Assembly: GCA_964555055.1 (NCBI GenBank) | Contig: CAZKQW010000011.1 | Span: 14,921-78,920 of the forward strand | DNA length: 64,000 nucleotides | Reading direction: 5' to 3' | Source: GCA-016699445 sp964555055 | GTDB lineage: Bacteria; UBA10199; JACPAL01; GCA-016699445 | Part shown: piece by piece, positions 32,733 through 40,830 of the stretch | How positions within the stretch are numbered: the stretch's first letter is position 1 | How the letters are laid out: every line of letters starts with the position of its first letter | Made by a program: the position numbers and the translations under genes | The notes under the pieces: generated by a model | Seen by the model: the letters and a program-made list of their open reading frames with translations, nothing else | Databases searched by the model: none | Told to the model about the DNA's origin: nothing

Positions 32733-33905
32733 TTATATATTATTGGGCTCGCAGGTATTGTTCGGCCCACAAAAAAACGGGTTTCCTCGATTATATTGGA
32801 CCCTGTTATCTGACCCCTCAACTCGAATAGCGGCTCCTACCTGTCCCTCGACGATGTTTCCGGTGACACGAGAGTTGTTAGCGCCAAAGTAAATCATGCC
32901 CGTATCGCCACCGTTACCACCGTTTATTGTATTCTCCACGACTCGGATGCCGGGGAAATTCGTCGCATCGACGGAAACCGCACGACCATTCCGGAAAACA
33001 ACATTTCCCGCCGCGTCACGCAGGGCTCCGAAAGTATTTCCTCCTATGGCGAAACCGTCTCCGGTATTATAGACTCCTTGCAACGTGATGGCCGCCGTAT
33101 CGGGGATAAGCTGGGGCGAGATGGGAGGATGGGCGAGAGAATCACCACACGCCAAAAAACGCGATCCATCGACAAAACCTTCATCGATATTCTTGAGATG
33201 AAGACAGCGAGTCCCTCTTCCAAAAAAAGTCGCTCTTGAAATGTGGACCGTATTCACTCCATGGATAACGACCTCCGCGCTGAACGCAGCTCCATTGATA
33301 TACAGGCTACGGATCCTCTCGGGTGTCTCCGGGACAGATCCCGAATCGGAAAAAACATGCATCCCTCCGGAGTAGTTTCCGCCGCTGCACGTCACATTCC
33401 GCGGATCCCTAAAAACGGTCAGACCATGGACAACAACCTCATAGAGTTGCAAATCACGTGGGTTATTCAAAGAGAGGGCAGGGACTTCAAATCCCGTCAA
33501 CCTCACATCCCGGGGCTCAGGGTCCGTGACGACGATGGGCGCCGCCTCGCCTTGGAGAATGACGCCGGTGCCGTCCAAATGAACATTCGATCCTGTTATG
33601 AAAATCGAAACGTTCCGGAAGCGTCCCGCGCAGAAACGTAGGTTCACAGGACCGGTCACATCCACCCTCATGTCATCGTGCAATTGATAACATGTCTCAA
33701 CGTCTGCCACCGGAGGCTTTTCGCGATCTCCCGTGGAAGACGCATCTACAGGAGGCGCGTCGTTCAGTCCCGCGTCTTGAGTCTGGAGCGGACCTCCATC
33801 CGCATCCTGTGGGGCGTCGGCAGCGACGGCGCCGCTACAGGCCATTGTCACGGAGGCGATGCCTAAAAGCCTAGAAAAAAAGCTCGTGTAATTGGTGGTG
33901 TTCAT
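32733..33905 (-). CDS. Exported right-handed beta-helix protein
   Basis: The 390-residue protein has a signal sequence with a possible lipobox Cys at residue 23 (TMAC), a low-complexity Asp/Ala/Pro linker (about 28-65), then repeated short strands of the parallel beta-helix type (NVSIFITGSNVHLDGTG, VRVVENTINGGNGG-like turns, NRVQYNRGNP at the end). Such folds bind or cut polysaccharides or act as surface adhesins; no catalytic motif is recognised. A few paired cysteines may close the ends. It follows subtilase 2 by 42 bases in the same direction. Confidence 0.72.
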   Translation of the reverse strand: MNTTNYTSFFSRLLGIASVTMACSGAVAADAPQDADGGPLQTQDAGLNDAPPVDASSTGDREKPPVADVETCYQLHDDMRVDVTGPVNLRFCAGRFRNVSIFITGSNVHLDGTGVILQGEAAPIVVTDPEPRDVRLTGFEVPALSLNNPRDLQLYEVVVHGLTVFRDPRNVTCSGGNYSGGMHVFSDSGSVPETPERIRSLYINGAAFSAEVVIHGVNTVHISRATFFGRGTRCLHLKNIDEGFVDGSRFLACGDSLAHPPISPQLIPDTAAITLQGVYNTGDGFAIGGNTFGALRDAAGNVVFRNGRAVSVDATNFPGIRVVENTINGGNGGDTGMIYFGANNSRVTGNIVEGQVGAAIRVEGSDNRVQYNRGNPFFCGPNNTCEPNNI

Positions 33906-33947
33906 AATCTCCCCTACTTTCCCATTTCCCCCATTTCCCTATGGTGA

Positions 33948-36900
33948 CTACGGTGCCCTTTGGGGACAGGTTTCCACCTCTGGAGGATTATAACTCGCGC
34001 TGCAAACGTTAAAATCCGAAGTTAAGATTTTTCCGATATAACAATCCGGACAGCCGAACGTCAGGGGATCCGCAGAATCACGGCCTGGAGGGATCTCCGA
34101 CGTACGATTTTCAGCGGCGATGTTCGCTGCTAAGTATTGTTCCAAGGCTTCACGAGACGACGTCGCCAATAAACTCCCATCGCGACGGGCTGCCCGCAAT
34201 GTGAGACGATAGCCCTGACCGATGTTTGGATTCGCCCAAGGATTGCGGGTGAAACTAATGGAATCAAAAATAAAATAACCTGCTTGGCGAAGGGTCCCCA
34301 GGTACTTTCGCGGGCCTTCAGCGGCTGAGGGAAAGGGTTGGGTGTGGTGATTGGCGACGGAAGCTCGAATCATAGAAGCTCCGACAGCTCGTCCTTGGCC
34401 TCCGAAATCGGTGGGCGTAAATTCCACGTAGGGCTTCAACACCGGAAATAGTAAACGCGTCGGTGCACCCGCTTGACCATCCCGCAGCGTCAGCAGGGAA
34501 TTCGGTCGGATCCCCGCCAATCCTGACACTCCGTTGAAATATAAAGCCACCGCAGGTCCCATTCCATCGCCATAGCGATAAGCCGCCGCGGCATTGGTCG
34601 GCGGATCGACTGTGGTTTGGTAAGTCTCAGATCCATTATGGCTTGAGGGAGATCCCATACGACCCGGTAACGTCGAAAGGGCCGGCGACGAGGTCAGTGG
34701 GGCGTTCAACCGCACATGGTTCGGAGTGCCACGCATGACGACGCTATTCTCCCTCTCTAATTTTAAATAACCGCGTCCATACTTATAATTCGCCAGTGTT
34801 TCGAGATAATCCCGGTTGTTCGGATCATCCGATCTCCGCGGGTAGAGCGATGTGTTTCCGACGCCGCGTTCCGACAAGCGATTCAAAGCCGCACGCATGT
34901 CACGGACGTTGTTTCTCAAGTCCGGATAACGATCCATCAATAACGCCGCCATACCTGAGGTGATGGCTGTCGACGAGGATGTACCCCCGGAAAAATCATT
35001 TTCTCCTGTAACAGGGGGCGATGCTGTTACGAAATCTGGTTTTACAGCGTCTAAGTTAGGGCTAGAGGATGTTTCATCCCGAGAGGCATCCGTCAGATAG
35101 GTACGGTTCCATTCGGTAGGCTTCATACCGTCACGGACGACCGGACCCCTTGAGCTATAAGATGTAACATCCCCTACAAGGCAACCCTCCGGAGATTCTT
35201 CCCTTCCGGGAGAGACGGTACAAAAAGCGGCTCCAACGGTCACCACAGAAGGCGAGGTATTGGATTCTGATAAACTTGATGCTGTATTATAAATCGTCAG
35301 TGCGCTCGCTCCTGTTTCATTCCCATAATAAAAAAGATTGATATAGTTTTCTGGATGGTTGGAAGCGGCATAAGCGGTCCCCGTCGCTCTTTCGATGGAA
35401 ATCCCATAACGTGCCTGACCTGCCGGGCAATTGGTTGGCGGTGTCGTGCCTTCGTAGCGGATCGGAGAACCTCCACTGGAAGGCAACGGAGCAAAAGGAT
35501 TCACGGAATGATCTATCGTACGCAAAATAGCCGTCGCCCCAGGTGAAAAATCCGTCTGGACGACGATCCAACTTTGGCGAGTCGGATCGTACCGACGTAT
35601 CTCCACAAAATAAAGCCTCGAGTCTCGGGACGGCAATCCAATGGAAACTCCCATGCCTCTTTGTGGATTAGCTCCCATGCACCCCACGTCATTAACGATC
35701 CTTTCGCCGGTGACTTGAGAGCGGGAAGGTAAATCCTGAGGCGTAACTCCCGGGCCACGGATCACGGCGGTATCCGCATTGGAATTCCAATCGAGATAAC
35801 TGGGGAAAGACGTAGAAGGAATGAAATTACCCGACCAATGGACCCCACGCACGGCGTGATTCCCCGCAGCAGCTACCACTAAAATACCCGCAGCAGCAGC
35901 CCTATTCTCTGCAGCCATCATCCACCCCGGTGTCGGCGAGGCCACCGAATTCTTCCGATCAATAGGAGTACTTAAAGAAAGATTGATGATATCCGCACGC
36001 AAACTGATAGCATGGTTAATTTCTTCTTCAACAACACCCATGCTTGGCTCACTCGATCGGTTGATTAAAATGAATTCGGCCCGAGGCGCGATCTCATAGG
36101 CTAAGGCCAACATGTGATTTCCGTGTTTGCTGCGTGCCGGAGGGTTGAACTCCCTATTTATGGCAGTACCCACTGGAATCAAACCCTGCGTCTCCAATTC
36201 GCGAAACTGACTAGGATCGAACTCATCGATGATCGCGATCTTGATCGGCCTCCCCCCAGGACCGCCATTCCCCGTCACACGGCCCGCTAACTGCCACCAC
36301 CTCGCATTGGTACCTCCCCATGCTCCCGTAAAGGCTTCAGACCTCACCTCTCCCGGCAAATTTACCTTCCCCACCACTCGCGCCAATCCCTCCAAATCCT
36401 CCATCGACACTTCAGCCTCGATCTCATTCCCGCTCAACTCATACAAAACCTTCGCTCCCGTCGATCTCACCGCCTCCGCAAATCCTTCTCTCCCCTCTTC
36501 CCCCACCACATGCACGAGAAGCTTATCACCCTTCACGAACTTCGACGGAATGCCCGCCTGCGCAGCCCAGTCCTTCTCCCCAGCCTGATACGCCTTCAAC
36601 CCTGCCTCTAACTGCGTCCCTAACGCTCCTAATAACTCCAAATCCTCCCACGACTCTCCCTCACGCCCTAATTTCTCCGCAATATGCATCACCAGCTTCT
36701 TATACTCTTCTCGCTTCGCTTCCTCAGTCTTCCCCTTAAAATAACTCTCATCGGCCCTTGCTTCCTTTTCCTCCCACTCTTCTGCCGAATCTTCTTTTAG
36801 TGCAGGCTCTTTGAGAGAAGGTTCCACGGTCTTTTTTGGAAGTACGGGCATATACATATAAGAAAGATTGGAAACCCATCCTTCCTGAAATAATCCTTTT

Positions 36901-37001
36901 ACGGCATGGGTCCTTCCTTCCGAAATTCCCGCATACCCACAAAGTCCCGCTAATAGAGCCCACAAAACCGCTCTCGTCGTCATTTTTGACACTTTTGTCA
37001 T
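33948..37001 (-). CDS. Secreted subtilase 2 (S8), large multi-domain
   Basis: GGGAG lies 7 bases before the ATG. The 1017-residue protein has a signal peptide (about 1-29), a different N-terminal spacer, then from SLKEPALKED onward the same propeptide as subtilase 1, identical for about 210 residues. The catalytic triad is Asp in IAIIDEFDP, His in SKHGNHMLA and Ser in GGTSSSTA; the oxyanion Asn is in AAAGNHA. The inserted domain and the tail (GCPDCYIGK...FNVC...ETCP) match subtilase 1 but are clearly diverged. Same protein type, probably different target. Confidence 0.88.
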   Translation of the reverse strand: MTKVSKMTTRAVLWALLAGLCGYAGISEGRTHAVKGLFQEGWVSNLSYMYMPVLPKKTVEPSLKEPALKEDSAEEWEEKEARADESYFKGKTEEAKREEYKKLVMHIAEKLGREGESWEDLELLGALGTQLEAGLKAYQAGEKDWAAQAGIPSKFVKGDKLLVHVVGEEGREGFAEAVRSTGAKVLYELSGNEIEAEVSMEDLEGLARVVGKVNLPGEVRSEAFTGAWGGTNARWWQLAGRVTGNGGPGGRPIKIAIIDEFDPSQFRELETQGLIPVGTAINREFNPPARSKHGNHMLALAYEIAPRAEFILINRSSEPSMGVVEEEINHAISLRADIINLSLSTPIDRKNSVASPTPGWMMAAENRAAAAGILVVAAAGNHAVRGVHWSGNFIPSTSFPSYLDWNSNADTAVIRGPGVTPQDLPSRSQVTGERIVNDVGCMGANPQRGMGVSIGLPSRDSRLYFVEIRRYDPTRQSWIVVQTDFSPGATAILRTIDHSVNPFAPLPSSGGSPIRYEGTTPPTNCPAGQARYGISIERATGTAYAASNHPENYINLFYYGNETGASALTIYNTASSLSESNTSPSVVTVGAAFCTVSPGREESPEGCLVGDVTSYSSRGPVVRDGMKPTEWNRTYLTDASRDETSSSPNLDAVKPDFVTASPPVTGENDFSGGTSSSTAITSGMAALLMDRYPDLRNNVRDMRAALNRLSERGVGNTSLYPRRSDDPNNRDYLETLANYKYGRGYLKLERENSVVMRGTPNHVRLNAPLTSSPALSTLPGRMGSPSSHNGSETYQTTVDPPTNAAAAYRYGDGMGPAVALYFNGVSGLAGIRPNSLLTLRDGQAGAPTRLLFPVLKPYVEFTPTDFGGQGRAVGASMIRASVANHHTQPFPSAAEGPRKYLGTLRQAGYFIFDSISFTRNPWANPNIGQGYRLTLRAARRDGSLLATSSREALEQYLAANIAAENRTSEIPPGRDSADPLTFGCPDCYIGKILTSDFNVCSASYNPPEVETCPQRAP
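36183..36818. repeat. 636-bp block shared with subtilase 1, copy B
   Basis: Second copy of the block at 31197-31832, in the same orientation and 4986 bases away. On the catalytic side the near-identity continues with scattered differences for about another 110 bases; on the signal-peptide side it ends abruptly. Confidence 0.85.
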
Positions 37002-37074
37002 TTTCGTCTCCCAATATTGTTTCTAGATACAGAGGCTTCCTTAAATAATGTCCTCGACGCTGCACATAGATAAA

Positions 37075-37104
37075 GTTATCCGTCGAAGTCGGAAAAAGTT
37101 GCGT
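37075..37104 (-). promoter_or_regulatory. Shared 30-bp promoter-like element, upstream of subtilase 2
   Basis: On the minus strand it reads ACGCAACTT, then a variable stretch, then CGGATAAC. It lies about 75-105 bases before the subtilase 2 ATG, the same distance as the other copies. This copy is less close at its downstream end. Confidence 0.55.
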
Positions 37105-37125
37105 ATTATCTAAGGAACGCGTTTT

Positions 37126-37785
37126 TTATCTCAGGTGAAGAAATGTTCGAGCCTGTGCTTTGGCGATATCCGCTTCTTCTTTTCTGTCGGGTGCTGGGTT
37201 AATTTTGGACGGAAACAGTTGGACTGTACCGAAGACTAACTCCGGAGAATACCCGCCTATCTCGACAAAATGGGTATAGAGATTCTGAAAAGACAAATCC
37301 ATCCATCCCTGGGTCACATCCCACGCCGAAGATCTGTCTCGGATCTTTGACTCGGGATTCGGGGACAGACATACTAAAAAACTCACCACCATCGATCCGA
37401 GAACCTCATGAATCTCCCAAAAATGACCATTTAAAGAGGCTCGCGCTGGAAAGGAGAGGCTGAAAAACAGCCCATAGCGCGATGACGTATGGGGCTTATC
37501 AGGAAAAACCTGCCCATCGATACGAAATAAACCTTGAGATCCGTACTGAGGATCCGCTTCCCAACGCGTTTGAAGTGGCGATCCCCATAAGCCTCCTGCA
37601 TTAGAGGAGACTTCGAATGTTTCTTTCATCTTCAAAAGCGATCCTAAAACGCTGCAGAAGGCATCTATACCCTGCCCGGTCGGAACTGGCACTGAAAGCT
37701 GAAAGCCTCGCCATTCGGCAGTGCCGGACTCGCCGATGGTGAGTATGGAATCCATGGCAATGTGAGCGAACTGGGCAGAATCCAT
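37126..37785 (-). CDS. Unknown protein B of the subtilase locus
   Basis: The 219-residue protein has no signal peptide and is not one I recognise. Its strand-rich middle and Arg/Lys-rich end give no domain call. It occupies the slot between subtilases 3 and 2, as protein A does between the beta-helix gene and subtilase 1. Size, start pattern (MDSAQF versus MDTSAF) and position suggest they do the same job for their neighbours, for example as cytoplasmic partners, but this is weak. Confidence 0.55.
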   Translation of the reverse strand: MDSAQFAHIAMDSILTIGESGTAEWRGFQLSVPVPTGQGIDAFCSVLGSLLKMKETFEVSSNAGGLWGSPLQTRWEADPQYGSQGLFRIDGQVFPDKPHTSSRYGLFFSLSFPARASLNGHFWEIHEVLGSMVVSFLVCLSPNPESKIRDRSSAWDVTQGWMDLSFQNLYTHFVEIGGYSPELVFGTVQLFPSKINPAPDRKEEADIAKAQARTFLHLR

Positions 37786-37936
37786 AACGACTTTCTCCTA
37801 TTCTGAACTGAGTCGCCTCAAATACCGTAGCTCATATGTCAACCCTATCCGTGAGGACTATTTCTCTACCTTTATTCTCAAAAAGCTATAACGGCCATTC
37901 TCTCTGGATCTGGGCGCCATCGCCCTCCCTCACGCA

Positions 37937-40783
37937 TCATCTGGGACACGTATCGGAGCCTGGTGGCATATAATCGACACGACAAGTGTTGAATATATTG
38001 GTGGTATTTTGCCGCACGAAGCAATCCGGACACCCCAAGGTCAAAGGATCAATCGGAGTCCCATCCATTCTCATGCGCGTTTGAGCCGCCATTAGGGAAG
38101 CATTATAGGCGTTTGTCGCTTGCGTCATATCGGTCGGCACCGACGAGCCATCCCGCCTGACAGCACGCATCGTGAGGGAAAAGGACTGTCCTAGGTTAGG
38201 GCTTGCCGTCGGATTGGTATCAAATACCAAGGAGTCGAACTTAAAATAACCAGCCAAGGTGAGGAAATTAGTCAAAGAACTCACCAACGAAGTGGATGTC
38301 GGTAAGAGTTGGCTTCCCATGGCCCCGTTCCTAAACGTCACGCCCACAGCGCGCCCAGCACCCCCAAAACTCGCAGGATCGAACACAAAGATGGGCTTTA
38401 AGACAGGAAAAAGTAACCGTGTTGGATAGCTATTATTGAACCCTATTTGATCGAAGGCCCCCTGTGGAAGACCTCCGGTATCACCTGCGAAATAAAGGGT
38501 TGGAGAAGGTCCGATCCCGTCACCGTACCGATACTCCTCGCTTCGACTCATAGGGTAGCGGCCTGCCGCTAAATAAGTTTCAGCGCCATTTATTGTAGAG
38601 GCGTTAGCCGGGGAAGAAGTCATGTACCTTCCAAGACGAACATGATTGGGTCGCCCGCGCATCACGACCGTGGTCTCTTTTTCCAGCTTTAAATAACCAC
38701 GCCCGTATTTATAGCTGGCTTTCGTATCCGCATAGCGAGTGTCCGCTGGATTATCGCTAAGTCTCGTATAAATCGACTGAAGGCCGACGCTCCGTGAGGC
38801 GAGCTGGGTCAAAGCCGCTTTCAACTCAATCGTATTCCTGCGGAAAACCGGGTAACGGTCCAAAAGAAGGGCGGCTAAGCCGGCGGTCGTGGCGGATGCA
38901 CCTGAAGTGCCGCTATTATCGTTTATGGAAAATCCTTCAAAAGGCGCTGAAGGGGCCACAAAATCAGGCTTCACGGCTTCATCATCCGTGGCATCGCGTG
39001 AAACCAACGTCAGGTGATCAGGTGACAAAGCGAGAGGTTGAATACCGTTCGGAACCGCAGGACCTCGGCTTGAAGCCCTCAAAGGTACCCCCACGGGACA
39101 ACCCATGCCGGTGGAAGCTATACAGGACGCCGAACCGACGGTTACCGTAGTAACAGCAGTATTAGATTCTACGAGACTGGCTGACGTATTGTAGATTTGC
39201 ATGAGACCATTGTTCGTCCCATTGCCTCTGTAGAACACATTGATGTAATTCTCCGGAGACTCCTCGTCCCAAAACCGGTGACCCGTTACGCTTACCGTCC
39301 TTGTAATGCTTAGGCCGTAACGAGCCAAACCGCTACCACAGTCAGTCGACGGCCGATCCACATCAAGAGCTGCCCCGTAAGTGATTTCATTTACCGGATC
39401 CAAGAAATAACTAAGGCTTCGCTGGGGCGCGTCGGTCCCCGCGCGGCCATCGGAAACCACAGGTTTCCAAGAGCGAAGGACAGGGTCATACCTGGCTAAA
39501 ACGACGTTGTAATAGCGCGCATCCTGCGGGGGTAATCCAATGTAAGCCTTTAGTTGTTGGGTCGGTGAAGCCGCCATACACCCCAAATCATTGATGATCT
39601 TTTCACCGGACACACTACTGATCGATGGAAGATCACTCGTTCCCAAATCACCGACAGGGATCACCGCAGTATTCGTATTCCAATTAAGAAATGCAGGATA
39701 CCGTGTCGAAGGTATGAACCGACCGGACCAATGAAGCCCGGGAGTCCCGTGATTCCCCGCTGCAGCGACCATGAGTATTTCTGAGCGCGAAGCGTCGTAA
39801 TGCTTTTTCAAAATAGGCCCTGGGAAAGCCGCAACAACACTTTGCTCGCGATCGATGAAAGCTCCGACGGAGGTGTTGATGATATCAGGACTCCTGGCGA
39901 TAGCCGCACCGAGTCCATCCGCCAAATCTCCAATAGTGACGCCAACATTGATAAGATGAAACCTCGCTTTAGGAGCCATCTCGTAAGCCATGGCCAGCAT
40001 GAGATTACCATGATTATCCTCATGATAAAAAGGAGCCAAGTCGAGATTGATAGCCGTATTCCTTGGAATTAAACCAGCAGCCTCCATAGCCGGGAACTCA
40101 TCCGGATCAAAATGATCCACGATAGTAATGGTCACCGGAGTGCCGCCCGGCCCACCATCTCCCGTAACTTTTCCCGCCAAATGCCACCAGCGTGCGTTAG
40201 TGCCGATCCAAGCTGCGCTAGGTGCATACGTCGTAGTCGTTTCCACCAATCCAATCCCTTCGACAACCTGGGCGTAGCGCGCCAGTTGATCAATCGGCAG
40301 TTTCACTTCGATCATGCGAGGGCTCAGCTCATGAAGCACTTCCGCTCCATATGAGCGGGCCACCTCAGAAATTTTACCCGCTTCCGCCCCTTCGGGACCG
40401 ATCACGCTCAAATGCAGTCGATCCCCTTCGACAAAGGAGGGCGGAATCCCCGCCTTCTTCGCCCAATCCTTCTCACCCTTCTCATAGGCGATGCGGGCCC
40501 GATCCAGTTGATCCCCCAACACCCCCCATAACTTCAAATCTTCGATCGATTCAAAGTCTCGGCCTAACAATTGAGCGGTATTTTGGATAATCTGGAGGCG
40601 CTCATCCTGAGCTTCCCCGCTCACATTTTTCTTCTCTTGGATGGACGCTACGGATTCTTTCGACAAGGCAAACGCCCAGCCAATTTCAGATGGGACCGCT
40701 TTTAAACTCTGACCATAAGAAAGAGTCGGTAGACCGACGAGCAAACACAAAACGAACTTTCTTTTATTCTTCATGATTATCAT
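37937..40783 (-). CDS. Secreted subtilase 3 (S8)
   Basis: The start at 40783 (or 40774) puts a signal peptide first (MKNKRKFVLCLLVGLPTLSYG); the longer frame would overlap subtilase 4. The product has 948 residues. The triad is Asp in TIVDHFDP, His in DNHGNLM and Ser in SGTSGASA, with the oxyanion Asn in AAAGNHG. The HGTHV box reads HGNLM, so its second His is lost. The propeptide is of the same kind as in subtilases 1 and 2 but only related, and closest to subtilase 4. The tail is GCPDCFVRQ...FNTC...DTCP. It lies 47 bases after subtilase 4 and has no promoter element of its own. Confidence 0.87.
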   Translation of the reverse strand: MIIMKNKRKFVLCLLVGLPTLSYGQSLKAVPSEIGWAFALSKESVASIQEKKNVSGEAQDERLQIIQNTAQLLGRDFESIEDLKLWGVLGDQLDRARIAYEKGEKDWAKKAGIPPSFVEGDRLHLSVIGPEGAEAGKISEVARSYGAEVLHELSPRMIEVKLPIDQLARYAQVVEGIGLVETTTTYAPSAAWIGTNARWWHLAGKVTGDGGPGGTPVTITIVDHFDPDEFPAMEAAGLIPRNTAINLDLAPFYHEDNHGNLMLAMAYEMAPKARFHLINVGVTIGDLADGLGAAIARSPDIINTSVGAFIDREQSVVAAFPGPILKKHYDASRSEILMVAAAGNHGTPGLHWSGRFIPSTRYPAFLNWNTNTAVIPVGDLGTSDLPSISSVSGEKIINDLGCMAASPTQQLKAYIGLPPQDARYYNVVLARYDPVLRSWKPVVSDGRAGTDAPQRSLSYFLDPVNEITYGAALDVDRPSTDCGSGLARYGLSITRTVSVTGHRFWDEESPENYINVFYRGNGTNNGLMQIYNTSASLVESNTAVTTVTVGSASCIASTGMGCPVGVPLRASSRGPAVPNGIQPLALSPDHLTLVSRDATDDEAVKPDFVAPSAPFEGFSINDNSGTSGASATTAGLAALLLDRYPVFRRNTIELKAALTQLASRSVGLQSIYTRLSDNPADTRYADTKASYKYGRGYLKLEKETTVVMRGRPNHVRLGRYMTSSPANASTINGAETYLAAGRYPMSRSEEYRYGDGIGPSPTLYFAGDTGGLPQGAFDQIGFNNSYPTRLLFPVLKPIFVFDPASFGGAGRAVGVTFRNGAMGSQLLPTSTSLVSSLTNFLTLAGYFKFDSLVFDTNPTASPNLGQSFSLTMRAVRRDGSSVPTDMTQATNAYNASLMAAQTRMRMDGTPIDPLTLGCPDCFVRQNTTNIFNTCRVDYMPPGSDTCPR

Positions 40784-40830
40784 ACTGTTATTTATCTTTA
40801 TTTTGAAAACTTTAAGCCTTTCCAAGAGTC

